A DNA stretch of 64,000 bases from Spirochaetales bacterium (GTDB taxonomy: Bacteria > Spirochaetota > Spirochaetia > DSM-2461), in assembly GCA_028533045.1 (NCBI GenBank), contig JAQQAP010000047.1, positions 43,807 to 107,806 on the forward strand, written 5' to 3'. Positions 16,728 through 25,237 of this stretch are shown here, piece by piece. Below the pieces are notes generated by a model. The model saw nothing but the letters and a program-made list of their open reading frames with translations, made no database searches and had not been told where the DNA came from. How positions within the stretch are numbered: the first letter of the stretch is position 1; every line of letters starts with the position of its first letter. The position numbers were made by a program, and so were the translations under genes.

Positions 16728-17437
16728 AATCGGCTGACTTCTTTTAAAAACATCTCCCCCCAGCGGTCCCTGGGTAAGGAGAGAGGATTATCTTGTGATA
16801 AAGCGATTCCCCCCCGATCCTTCATAAGTAAGATTCTGTCGGAAAGATAGAGAGCCTCTTCAATATCATGGGTGACAAAAATGACAGTAATACCCCACTC
16901 CTTCCAGAGGTCCCGCACTAAATCCTGAAGCCGATGCCGTGACGGTGCATCAAGACTAACGAAGGGTTCATCCATAAAAATAAGCTTGGGATTATAATAA
17001 AGAGCCCTGGCAAGAGCACAACGCTGCCTCATACCTCCGGAAAGTTCCCCGGGAAAGAAGTCGGCCCTATTCTCAAGCCCCACGGCAGCAAGAAGAGAGT
17101 CAACCTTCTGACTATCCCCCTTCTTCCCCTTATTGGGAAAACTAATATTATCCCTGATGCTGAGCCAGGGGTAAAGCTGATGACTGTCCTGAAAAACCAT
17201 TTGCCCCTCCCCGTAGGGTTTCTCCACGGCTTGACCGTTAAACAGGATGGTGCCCTCCAGGGGAGTAAGAAAACCGGCCATGAGTTTAATCAAGCTGCTC
17301 TTACCACACCCGGAAGGACCAAGGATAGCGAGCAGTTCTCCCTGATTAACTGTGAAATTCAGTCCTTCAAAAAGGGGAGCCGCCTCTTTCTCCTTCGGCT
17401 GATAGGAAAAGGTTAAATCATTTATGACTATTGACAT
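16691..17437 (-). CDS. ABC transporter ATPase, nitrate/sulfonate/taurine (SsuB-like) type
   Basis: A 248-residue cytoplasmic ATPase that powers the permease encoded just upstream. Walker A G-P-S-G-C-G-K-S-S, Q-loop region Q-D-S-H-Q, signature L-S-G-G-M-R-Q-R, Walker B L-I-F-M-D-E-P and the switch His in V-T-H-D are all intact. Length fits SsuB/TauB proteins. It is the last gene of a minus-strand operon, three bases after the permease stop, and its 3' end overlaps the converging glycosyltransferase gene by 37 bases. Substrate unknown. Confidence 0.93.
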   Translation of the reverse strand: MSIVINDLTFSYQPKEKEAAPLFEGLNFTVNQGELLAILGPSGCGKSSLIKLMAGFLTPLEGTILFNGQAVEKPYGEGQMVFQDSHQLYPWLSIRDNISFPNKGKKGDSQKVDSLLAAVGLENRADFFPGELSGGMRQRCALARALYYNPKLIFMDEPFVSLDAPSRHRLQDLVRDLWKEWGITVIFVTHDIEEALYLSDRILLMKDRGGIALSQDNPLSLPRDRWGEMFLKEVSRFHSLVESVGESW

Positions 17438-17440
17438 GTC

Positions 17441-18199
17441 CTAAGTCTCTCCCCTTCCCTTTAATTGCATTTCCCAACGCTGGAAAACCAATTTATCCAC
17501 CACAACACCGGTTATCATGAGGAGTAACAAACCGCCGAACAGTCCGGGGCTGTCCATAAAAATCCGCTTTTGATAGATAAACCATCCCAGTCCTCCCGAA
17601 CCGCCAATGGTACCGTATAACATTTCTGCAGCAATAACGGCCCGCCAGGATCGGGCCCATGAGATTTTTAATCCCGACAGGATTTGGGTAGAGGAAGCGG
17701 GAATCATAAGCTTAAAGAGCAAGTCCCACTCACTCAACTCCCTGTTTCGGGCCACGTCAATCCAGAGCGGAGGAATGTCCCGGAAGCCATTTCGTAAATT
17801 AATATAAAAAGGCCATATTACCGAATGGGCCACGATGAGCAGGATAATTTGAGGGCCCAAGCCTGTCCAAATAATAAGAAGAGGTAAAAGGGCAATGCCC
17901 GGTAAAGGATGGGCCAATGCGGAAAGGGTTTGAAAAAAACGATCCATCTTTCTCGAATGAAAAGAGAAGAGGGCCATGAAAAATCCCAAAATAACCGAAG
18001 GAATCAGGGCAAGAAATATCATGAGGAGAGAGTGGAGAAGCCCCATGGGCAGGGAACCGCTCAGAAAGTCCTCTATCATCTGTTTGAACAACTCCTGAGG
18101 AGAGGGAAGCAAAAGAGGGCTTATGCGGCCTGTTTCTACCAGGAAATACCAAATTACTCCCAGTAAAAGAGTACCCCCCACCCCTTTAAGGAGCTTCAA
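17441..18199 (-). CDS. ABC transporter permease, SsuC-like
   Basis: A 252-residue inner-membrane permease of the BPD type with about six hydrophobic segments and the ATPase-coupling loop (E-L-S-E-W-D-L-L-F-K-L-M-I-P-A-S). Translation probably starts at TTG 18199, overlapping the binding-protein gene by 14 bases, since the first membrane helix begins a few residues later. It works with the ATPase at 16691 and the lipoprotein at 18186. The family carries aliphatic sulfonates, taurine, nitrate or thiamine precursors; nothing here picks one. Confidence 0.9.
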   Translation of the reverse strand: MKLLKGVGGTLLLGVIWYFLVETGRISPLLLPSPQELFKQMIEDFLSGSLPMGLLHSLLMIFLALIPSVILGFFMALFSFHSRKMDRFFQTLSALAHPLPGIALLPLLIIWTGLGPQIILLIVAHSVIWPFYINLRNGFRDIPPLWIDVARNRELSEWDLLFKLMIPASSTQILSGLKISWARSWRAVIAAEMLYGTIGGSGGLGWFIYQKRIFMDSPGLFGGLLLLMITGVVVDKLVFQRWEMQLKGRGET

Positions 18200-19136
18200 A
18201 GAACACCTCTTCCGGACTTATATCATCGGAAATCATGTCCCTTTCCGCCATAAAATCCAGAAAGACCTCCAAACCTAAAACATCCTGAGAGTAGACCATT
18301 CCCCTATCATACAAATAGTCGGACAAAACTTCCGGTTCCAGCTCGTAAAGGGAACCCAATATCTCCAATGTCTCCTTACGATTTCTTTTAATAAAATCAA
18401 TGGACTGATCCAGCGCCTTGAGGTAATCCCTGTACAATCCGGGGTTATGGTTGTAGAAATCTTCCGTGACAACCCCAACGATAAATGTAAAGGGGCCGCC
18501 CATAGCTTCCCGGCCGGTCATATAGAGGGAGTAGCCCGATTCATCCATCTCTCTGAACAAGTAGGGAGGAGAGGTAAAATGACCAGCCACGGCACCGTTA
18601 AAGAGGGCATTCATGCCGTCCGGGTGATTCATTGAAACAAGAGCTTCGTCCCAGCGGTCATGCTCACCATATTGGTTCTCAAGTCCCATGGCAAGTAGAA
18701 TATGCTGTATGCTCCCCGGCTGAGGCAAGGCCAGTAGCGTTTTGCTATCAAACTCATTTTGGCCGTTGATCAAATCATCATTAACGACCAAACCTAAAGG
18801 AGATTGGGAAAGTCCAGTGGCAATTTTCCAGGTCATCCCCTTATCATAGGAAATCAGATAGGGAGGGATCCCCAGAAACCCTGCATCCACATCGCCTGCC
18901 AAAGCGGCCTCTCTTATAGCTGCCGTATTACCCAATGTCACCCAATGGACTTCGGCCCGGGGATTTATCTCTTCCAAAAAGCCCTTTTCCCGCATTATCT
19001 GGAGGGGAGCATAGGCTAAACCGTATTGCTCGGCAATGGTAATCCGATTGGGGCTGGCCTTTTTTGAGCAGGAAGAAAAGGTCAGAACAAAAACACAAAT
19101 TAAGAGGATTATTATCTTATCTTTTAAAAACGACAT
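18186..19136 (-). CDS. ABC substrate-binding lipoprotein, SsuA/THI5-like
   Basis: A 316-residue exported binding protein. The signal peptide ends in S-S-C (Cys23), giving a lipoprotein. The mature part has the NMT1/SsuA pattern: an early Y-G-L-A-Y-A-P loop, V-D-A-G-F-L-G-I-P-P-Y after the first lobe and a hinge region with S-P-L-G-L-V-V. Ligands of this family are sulfonates, nitrate, or pyrimidine precursors of thiamine. It overlaps the ATP-grasp gene by 13 bases upstream and the permease by 14 bases downstream, so the four are coupled. A sulfur ligand would fit the neighbouring sulfur locus, but that link is only positional. Confidence 0.87.
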   Translation of the reverse strand: MSFLKDKIIILLICVFVLTFSSCSKKASPNRITIAEQYGLAYAPLQIMREKGFLEEINPRAEVHWVTLGNTAAIREAALAGDVDAGFLGIPPYLISYDKGMTWKIATGLSQSPLGLVVNDDLINGQNEFDSKTLLALPQPGSIQHILLAMGLENQYGEHDRWDEALVSMNHPDGMNALFNGAVAGHFTSPPYLFREMDESGYSLYMTGREAMGGPFTFIVGVVTEDFYNHNPGLYRDYLKALDQSIDFIKRNRKETLEILGSLYELEPEVLSDYLYDRGMVYSQDVLGLEVFLDFMAERDMISDDISPEEVFFEAP

Positions 19137-20353
19137 AATATACTATTCCCTTCACTATCATAGGCCTTGATACTAGCATAGGCCCTTTCCACTAAAGATT
19201 CCAATGCTTCTGCACTTTGGGATGAAGCGATAAAAAACCCCGCTCTCTGGGTAGAGTTCTCACGGGGAACGATGCGGCATCCTTCGTTTAGGAGAAAATC
19301 GCCGCCCAGAATACCTTCCATCTCTTTTACATGCTCCATTCCCTGCTGTCTCACGAGCACTCCGGGCTTATAAAAGAACATCTCCAGGGAGAGAAATTTA
19401 CTTACTCTTGTACGATCCATATTCTCCAATAATGATCTATTATATTCTTTCTCACTTGTCAAATCAATCATGTAATCAAGAAGGGGAATTCCGCAAAGCC
19501 AGGGAAGGAACTGGTCCTCATAGGCTCCTCCCAAACGACAGGCTATTTCGTTGACCGAATAGCCTCGTTCCCCGTGAAGGATCTGAATATACAAGGGCCC
19601 CGCCTCCAGGGAAAGCATATCTTTTATGCGATCGACCAAGGGCTCGATTGAGTTCCAATCGTCGTGACAAAGAGAGGGATATCTATGGGCAATACAAACC
19701 CCTAAATGGTTATCCATATCCACGGTAACCCTATCGGTAAGGGAAAGGATATAGCTTTTTCCCCTATCGACCCAGGCGCTTACAGTAATCTCTTTGCTAT
19801 TGGGGTAGTATTCCTCTGCGAGAATCTCCTGCTCACGGGAAAAGGAGAGGAGATAGTCAAAGTTCCGGCGGATTTCTTCCCGGTTGTGAACCCTGATAAT
19901 TCCCCTTTGTCCCTGACTATCCAGAGGTTTGATGACCAGAGGAAAGGTCAGATCACTTAGCTGCTCATCGTCAAAGTCTTTTTTCAAAATAGAATAGGCC
20001 CGATGGGGAATTTCCCATTCTGTCATAGCCCTTTTCATGACTTTTTTATTTGTCGCCATTAGGGCCTGTCGGGGCTTAAGAAAATAGGGTTTACCCAGTT
20101 TATCCGCCGCCAGAGCAGCTGTTAAAACAGGCTGGTCAGTCCCGGCGGTAACAAAATAATCGGAAGAGTTCAAATGGGCATCTGCCGCTACGGCTTCCGG
20201 ATCAAAGGAACTTGCCCGGGAGATATAATCGGCATGAAGAAAACCGGGAGCCCCGGGGTTTTTATCTGAAACAAGAACGGAATATCCCTTCTCTTTTATT
20301 CTTTTTATGAGGGGAACTTGGCCGTAACCGCCTCCCAGAACATGAATAATCAT
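19124..20353 (-). CDS. ATP-grasp ligase of unknown substrate
   Basis: A 409-residue cytosolic ATP-grasp protein. Residues 1-100 form a nucleotide-like N-terminal domain (H-V-L-G-G-G-Y-G-Q), then come the ATP-binding subdomain with F-P-L-V-I-K-P-L-D-S-Q-G-Q-R-G-I and the metal-binding segment V-N-E-I-A-C-R-L-G-G-A-Y. Such enzymes join a carboxylate to an amine or thiol through an acyl-phosphate. ATG 20353 is chosen because it makes an ATGA overlap with the GT2 stop; a GTG lies five codons earlier. Its place between a glycosyltransferase and an ABC importer suggests modification of an envelope component or of the imported compound. Confidence 0.85.
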   Translation of the reverse strand: MIIHVLGGGYGQVPLIKRIKEKGYSVLVSDKNPGAPGFLHADYISRASSFDPEAVAADAHLNSSDYFVTAGTDQPVLTAALAADKLGKPYFLKPRQALMATNKKVMKRAMTEWEIPHRAYSILKKDFDDEQLSDLTFPLVIKPLDSQGQRGIIRVHNREEIRRNFDYLLSFSREQEILAEEYYPNSKEITVSAWVDRGKSYILSLTDRVTVDMDNHLGVCIAHRYPSLCHDDWNSIEPLVDRIKDMLSLEAGPLYIQILHGERGYSVNEIACRLGGAYEDQFLPWLCGIPLLDYMIDLTSEKEYNRSLLENMDRTRVSKFLSLEMFFYKPGVLVRQQGMEHVKEMEGILGGDFLLNEGCRIVPRENSTQRAGFFIASSQSAEALESLVERAYASIKAYDSEGNSILCRF

Positions 20354-21099
20354 AAGATCCGCTCCCACTCAGAGGAAAAACCGGAAAGATTTTGAGGGCG
20401 AGACGAAAAGGGACCGTAGTAACGGAATAGCTTTAAAAAAAGTCCCAGTCGCTGTGTCAAATTGATTCGTCCCTTGACCGGGGAAGAATGCTCCTCATAA
20501 GTTAATGAGGCAATTCGTTCCGAAGAGATATGCTGAAAAATCAGGGCGGAAAGATAGATGAAGTCTTTTGGTGTGCTAAGGATCTTGTGGGAAACCTTTT
20601 TTGTAAGAAGCCGATAACTCCCTATTTTGAGCTCTGCCGGCTTGTTACAGAAAAGAGTAAAAAAGAGATCGACCCCCCTTGTCCCCGCTCTATAGATCAA
20701 AGATCGGGAATCGGACCGGCGAACCATATACACCACATCAAAAGATTCCTTAGCTTTGTTAATAAGTCGAACTATTTCGCTGGGGGGATGCTGTCCGTCA
20801 TCATCCATGGTGATAATATATTCTCCCCTGCAGAGACTCAGACCCGCATAGAGGGCATTCTGCTGCCCCCGATTTTGGACTAAACGTCCCCCCCGAATAC
20901 GGGGTTCACCCCGGTTGAGGGCTTCAATCCGCTTAAAACTGCCGTCAGAACTTCCGTCATCAACAAAGACAATTTCTCCCTTTAGACGATTTCTATCAAG
21001 AACTTCACAAAGGGATAAACTCAGGGGACCCAGATTCTCCCGCCCATTGTAGACGGGAATAAGGATAGATAGTTCTATTTTATCAGACTCATTGGGCAA
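20350..21099 (-). CDS. Family 2 glycosyltransferase (DPM1/ArnC-like)
   Basis: A 249-residue GT-A-fold transferase. The N-terminal S-I-L-I-P-V-Y-N-G, the donor-binding V-D-D-G-S-S-D-G-S and the metal-binding M-D-D-D-G-Q-H-P-P are typical of polyprenyl-phosphate sugar synthases. It has no membrane segments, unlike ArnC or GtrB. It starts at TTG 21099, eight bases after AAGGAGAAGGG; no ATG gives the complete fold. It lies 20 bases after the outer-membrane gene and overlaps the ATP-grasp gene by four bases. It could charge the lipid donor used by the converging GT39 enzyme; that is inference. Confidence 0.9.
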   Translation of the reverse strand: MPNESDKIELSILIPVYNGRENLGPLSLSLCEVLDRNRLKGEIVFVDDGSSDGSFKRIEALNRGEPRIRGGRLVQNRGQQNALYAGLSLCRGEYIITMDDDGQHPPSEIVRLINKAKESFDVVYMVRRSDSRSLIYRAGTRGVDLFFTLFCNKPAELKIGSYRLLTKKVSHKILSTPKDFIYLSALIFQHISSERIASLTYEEHSSPVKGRINLTQRLGLFLKLFRYYGPFSSRPQNLSGFSSEWERIL

Positions 21100-21119
21100 T
21101 AGGCTTCCCTTCTCCTTTT

Positions 21120-22460
21120 TTAGAAGAATTTCCCCAAGGCAAAGTAAAGTTCCAGATTATCTTTGATTTTGGAAGTGGTGGAGCCTTCGCTATCCATGAA
21201 TCCGCTGCCGCTCAATCCAATAGATATTCGGGCCACAAAGCTCTTGGCAAAGGCAGGATAACAAAGGCCTTCCACACCAATGGACCAGGCGATGTTACTA
21301 ATATACTTATCGGAATCGGGATCGGACGAATCATAATCGGGGTCTTCTCCGGGATTCCAGAGGTAACCCACATCAAGAGTAGGCCCCCCGTGAAGTTCCC
21401 AAAAAGAGGGACTGTTCCATACTGTAATGTATAGGGCGTTGTTCATATAGAGAAACCCGCCGGCCTCTCTCTCCTCGATCTCTTTGATTCCCCGAAAATA
21501 TCCTTCCACATCGGATCTATCATCAAGAAGATTCTGTACAATCCCCACCCTTCCGGAATACCCCAGAGGGTAGAGATCCTTATGTACCTCCATATCGGCA
21601 GATATGGTAGCGGAAAGATCAACGACCTCGTCAATCTCCCAATCCCAGTCATTTTCCAGATTATAGGCATAACCTTCCCGGTAGTTATTATCATCCCAGG
21701 CGGGCTGTCCCAAGTCAAATCCGTGTGTAAAGCCCAACTCAACCTGGTCCTTGTCGTCACTCATCCCTTCGAAGTTATAATCCTTTTCTCCCGAGAGATA
21801 GGCATAGTACTCGGGATGATTTCCCTCGTAAATATCATAAGGAAGCAGCCAGGTAGAACCGAACTTGGCGGAGGTGTTCATGTAAAAATCGTCACCGTAT
21901 TCCTCTTCCGGTTCGTAGATAAAACTTTCCGTAAGGGAGAGGTAAAAATTATGATCGGCAATAAGGAAATTTAAGGTGTAGGAAAGCTCCGTTTCGAATT
22001 GATTATTTCCGTCTTCATCGTAACTGTAATTTAAATTGATCCGGAGCGGCTCCATGAGACCCAGGAAATTGTAGTCACGCAACCGCAAGCTCATTTCAAA
22101 GCCGTCGTTGGAATCGTATTTGGGATAGGGCAAGGCCATAATGTTCCAGGTATCCGTCAAAATGACATTGACAATAACTTCTCTTGGCTCTGAATTGCCG
22201 GGAATATATTCGGGAATAAAGGTAACTTCTTTAAAGATCCTCAAATCATCCAATTGATTTTTACTTAGGTACAAATAGTCGTCCAATTCTTCTTCAGAAC
22301 TGAATTCCTGACCTTCATAAATATTCAACTCTCTCTTTACAGCGAAGGGGCGGGTAATCCCGTCGACCTCGACCTTTATTTCCTTTATCTTAATGACTTC
22401 TGCGAACAAAATTGTCCCGGAAACCAGAAAGAGGAAAAACAAAAAACATTTTTTAATCAT
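21120..22460 (-). CDS. Outer-membrane beta-barrel protein with one POTRA-like domain
   Basis: A 446-residue exported protein with a cleavable signal peptide (to about Ala20). Residues about 22-105 look like a single POTRA repeat (I-K-E-I-K-V-E-V-D-G, then V-F-I-P-E-Y-type strands). The remainder alternates aromatic and polar residues and ends in F-A-L-G-K-F-F, with Phe last, as in outer-membrane barrels. This is the plan of a small Omp85/TamA-like protein. ATG 22460 has a GGAG site. Its promoter faces that of capD. It heads a minus-strand operon with GT2, ATP-grasp and an ABC importer, so it may export or insert a product of that operon. Confidence 0.78.
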   Translation of the reverse strand: MIKKCFLFFLFLVSGTILFAEVIKIKEIKVEVDGITRPFAVKRELNIYEGQEFSSEEELDDYLYLSKNQLDDLRIFKEVTFIPEYIPGNSEPREVIVNVILTDTWNIMALPYPKYDSNDGFEMSLRLRDYNFLGLMEPLRINLNYSYDEDGNNQFETELSYTLNFLIADHNFYLSLTESFIYEPEEEYGDDFYMNTSAKFGSTWLLPYDIYEGNHPEYYAYLSGEKDYNFEGMSDDKDQVELGFTHGFDLGQPAWDDNNYREGYAYNLENDWDWEIDEVVDLSATISADMEVHKDLYPLGYSGRVGIVQNLLDDRSDVEGYFRGIKEIEEREAGGFLYMNNALYITVWNSPSFWELHGGPTLDVGYLWNPGEDPDYDSSDPDSDKYISNIAWSIGVEGLCYPAFAKSFVARISIGLSGSGFMDSEGSTTSKIKDNLELYFALGKFF

Positions 22461-22497
22461 TTACAACTCCAGTTGTTGTTAAAGTAATAGACCCTAT

Positions 22498-22530
22498 TTG
22501 AATTCTAAGTGACTCTGGATTATTCTTCAA
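22498..22530. promoter_or_regulatory. Overlapping divergent promoters
   Basis: Minus strand: TTGAAG (22530-22525), 17 bp, TAGAAT (22507-22502) towards the outer-membrane gene. Plus strand: TTGAAT (22498-22503), 17 bp, TATTCT (22521-22526) towards capD. The two occupy the same 33 bp, so polymerase can use only one at a time. Confidence 0.5.
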
Positions 22531-22553
22531 GAGTTTTATATTATGGAAATATC

Positions 22554-24026
22554 ATGAAAGTGTCTAGCCGAATATACATCGTGGGAGCCGGATTTGCCGG
22601 GCGTGCCATAGCAAGGGAACTTAAGGAAAAAGAACCGGAAAGGGAGATCGTTGCTTTTCTGGACGATGACCGGGAGAAAATCGGTTCAAATTGGGAAGGA
22701 ATCCCCATTTTGGGGCCCGTTGCCGGATGCATTCCCCTTCTTAAAGATAGCTACAACGATGAAGTCATAATTGCCTGTCCCTCCGCCTCCCGACAGCAAA
22801 TCAAAGACATTTACACCCTTCTGAGTAAGACCGATATTGGGCGGATTCGTATCCTACCCACGGTAAGCAGCATTGTTACCGGAGATGTCCACCTGGTTCA
22901 GGCCCGAGACATTGATCCGGAAGACCTACTGGGCAGAACTCCCGTTTCCATCAATCTTTCGGACACACTTAAAAACATGAAAGGCAAGAGAGTTCTTATC
23001 ACCGGTGCGGGAGGGAGTATCGGCAGCGAACTGTGCCGGCAGCTGCTTCATGCGGGAGCGGAGAGAATCTACCTCCTGGGACATGGGGAAAACAGCATAT
23101 ATCGTCTGGAAAAGGAGCTGAGAAGACTTCAAGCGGGCGGAGTGGGGAAGGACGCCATTATTGTTCCTGTCATAGGGGAACTGCAGGACCGGGATTATAT
23201 CTTCTTTATTCTCAAAAGACTCAAGGCTGACTTTATCTTCCACACAGCGGCTCACAAACATGTTCCCATGATGGAGAAGAACCCCATAGCCTCCATTTCC
23301 AATAACGTATTCGGTACAAAAAACCTGGTTGACGCGGCAGAAAAGGCTGGAACAAAACGGTTCATCCTCATCTCCACCGATAAAGCGGTAGATCCCAGCT
23401 GCGTTTACGGAGCCAGTAAAAAGCTGGCGGAGATGCTGGTTCTGGACAAGAAAGATTGTAACTGCAACTACATGGTTGTCCGCTTTGGAAACGTTTTGGG
23501 CGCCCGGGGAACCATTGTACCTCTTTTTAAAGAGCAAATCCTTTCCGGCGGCCCCGTGACCATCACCCATCCGGACATGACCCGCTTTTATATGACCATC
23601 CCCGAGGCGGTATCGCTCATTCTCAAAACCGCAGGAGACGGCCTTGAGGGTGGACTTTATATGCTGGATATGGGAACGCCCCTTCGCATAGAAGATATGG
23701 CACGCCAAATGATTCGTTTCTACGGCTATTCGGAAGATAAAATCGGCATAAAATATATTGGTCTCCGGGAAGGGGAAAAACTGGAAGAGCAGCTTTGGGA
23801 CAGAAAAACGGAAGAACTTTCCCCCAGCGAAGAAGAGCGTGTCTTTCGGGTCAGCCAGAAAGCGGGCCACTACCCTCCTTCCGGTGAGATATTGGACAAG
23901 CTTCGGCCCATCTGCTTCTTAGAGGAGTCGGACAGCAGCTCCTACAGAAACCGAAAACAGCTCCGGGACTGCCTAACGGACTATTTTCCTTCTGTTCGTA
24001 ACCCCGATGATGAACCGGAGTACTAG
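22554..24026 (+). CDS. CapD/FlaA1-type nucleotide-sugar 4,6-dehydratase
   Basis: A 490-residue polysaccharide-biosynthesis SDR. Residues 1-130 are a CoA/NAD-binding-like domain (I-Y-I-V-G-A-G-F-A-G-R); the membrane helices found in PglF or WbpM are absent. The catalytic domain begins near 143 with I-T-G-A-G-G-S-I-G-S-E-L and has S-T-D-K-A-V plus Y-G-A-S-K as the Tyr-x3-Lys pair. Relatives turn UDP-GlcNAc into 4-keto-6-deoxy sugars. ATG 22554 has GGAAAT before it. The aminotransferase gene starts two bases after the stop; the two enzymes in series would make a 4-amino-4,6-dideoxy sugar for surface glycans. Confidence 0.9.
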   Translation: MKVSSRIYIVGAGFAGRAIARELKEKEPEREIVAFLDDDREKIGSNWEGIPILGPVAGCIPLLKDSYNDEVIIACPSASRQQIKDIYTLLSKTDIGRIRILPTVSSIVTGDVHLVQARDIDPEDLLGRTPVSINLSDTLKNMKGKRVLITGAGGSIGSELCRQLLHAGAERIYLLGHGENSIYRLEKELRRLQAGGVGKDAIIVPVIGELQDRDYIFFILKRLKADFIFHTAAHKHVPMMEKNPIASISNNVFGTKNLVDAAEKAGTKRFILISTDKAVDPSCVYGASKKLAEMLVLDKKDCNCNYMVVRFGNVLGARGTIVPLFKEQILSGGPVTITHPDMTRFYMTIPEAVSLILKTAGDGLEGGLYMLDMGTPLRIEDMARQMIRFYGYSEDKIGIKYIGLREGEKLEEQLWDRKTEELSPSEEERVFRVSQKAGHYPPSGEILDKLRPICFLEESDSSSYRNRKQLRDCLTDYFPSVRNPDDEPEY

Positions 24027-24028
24027 AG

Positions 24029-25237
24029 ATGAAAAAGAGAGCCATACCCTTTTCTTCCCCCCGATTGGGACGGAAGGAGTTCCGTGCCGTCCACCGTGTA
24101 TTGAAAAGCGGCTGGCTTACCACCGGAGGGGAAAACCGGCTTTTTGAAGAGGAATTCGCCGGCCACACGGGAGCGGCACATGCCCTTTCTGTTAATTCAG
24201 CCACATCCGCCCTCCATCTGATTCTGGAAGCTCTGGAAGTAGGCGTTAACGACTGGGTTATAACCACCCCCTATACCTTTACCGCCTCTTCCGAGGTTCT
24301 CCGCTATTTGGGAGCCCATCCTCTTTTTGTGGATATAGATGAAACGGGGAATATTGATCCCCGGGAGATAGAAAAGGTACTCAAGGAGAATGAAAAATCC
24401 TCCCAGCCCAAGAGCATTAAGGCCATTCTTCCTGTTCATCTGGCAGGCCTGGCCTGTGACATGAACCGCATAATGGAGATCTCCCGGCAATACAGCCTTC
24501 CTGTTGTGGAGGACTGCGCCCACGCCTTTCCTGTTCAATATCCTTTGGAGTCGGAGGGGAAAGAGAAGTACCTGGGAACCATTGGGGCCGGGGGGGCATT
24601 CTCATTCTATGCCAATAAAACCATTACCACCGGAGAAGGAGGAATGGTTACGGTTAACCGGGAGGACCTGAAAAAACGGATATCTCTTATGCGCCTCCAC
24701 GGCATCGACCGGGATGTGTGGAACCGCTACTCCTCTTCCGCCGGCCATCTTTCCTGGCAGTATGATATAAAGGCTCCCGGCTTTAAATATAACCTGACAA
24801 ACTTTCAGGCAGCCATAGGACGAATTCAGCTTAAAAAGGCTGTGTCTATGAAAAAGGACAGAACCGAACAGGCCCTTCGTTACAATGAAGCCTTTAAGGG
24901 GATTCCCGGACTGGAAACCCCTCCCGTGGGTGACGATCATGCCTGGCACATCTATATGCTTAGGCTAAATCTTAACGAATTAAGCCTGGGGCGGGATGAA
25001 TTTATCAAAGAACTCTACGACCGGGGCATTAACTGTTCCGTTCACTATCGCCCCCTCCATATGATGTCCTATTACCGAGACACCTACAGCTTCCAAAACA
25101 AAGACTACCCCCGGTCCCGGGAACTCTATGAGAGGACCCTCTCTCTCCCGCTCTATTCAGGCTTGAAAAAGCGAGACCAGAGTCGTGTCATCAAAGCCGT
25201 AATTGAGACGGCGGAAAGATTCGGGAGTAAGACATGA
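24029..25237 (+). CDS. DegT/DnrJ/EryC1-type PLP sugar aminotransferase
   Basis: A 402-residue PLP enzyme that aminates keto-sugar nucleotides, as PglE and WecE do. The PLP-binding Lys is in F-Y-A-N-K-T-I-T-T-G-E-G-G, and V-E-D-C-A-H-A carries the Asp that contacts the ring nitrogen. Other fixed segments are G-W-L-T-T-G near the N-terminus and H-Y-R-P-L-H near the C-terminus. Length is slightly above the usual 370-390. It starts two bases after capD and its stop overlaps the next start (ATGA), so sugar enzymes and the molybdo-enzyme-like subunits are translationally coupled, which is an odd pairing. Confidence 0.93.
   Translation: MKKRAIPFSSPRLGRKEFRAVHRVLKSGWLTTGGENRLFEEEFAGHTGAAHALSVNSATSALHLILEALEVGVNDWVITTPYTFTASSEVLRYLGAHPLFVDIDETGNIDPREIEKVLKENEKSSQPKSIKAILPVHLAGLACDMNRIMEISRQYSLPVVEDCAHAFPVQYPLESEGKEKYLGTIGAGGAFSFYANKTITTGEGGMVTVNREDLKKRISLMRLHGIDRDVWNRYSSSAGHLSWQYDIKAPGFKYNLTNFQAAIGRIQLKKAVSMKKDRTEQALRYNEAFKGIPGLETPPVGDDHAWHIYMLRLNLNELSLGRDEFIKELYDRGINCSVHYRPLHMMSYYRDTYSFQNKDYPRSRELYERTLSLPLYSGLKKRDQSRVIKAVIETAERFGSKT

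Noticed and set aside
22926..23870. A 314-codon minus-strand open frame inside capD
   Set aside because: It is the antisense shadow of a clear CapD coding sequence, has no ribosome site and no protein-like motifs. The same applies to long antisense frames in dnaE (29608-30237, 30424-31305), in the flavoprotein gene (12136-13017) and in pgi (7071-7853).
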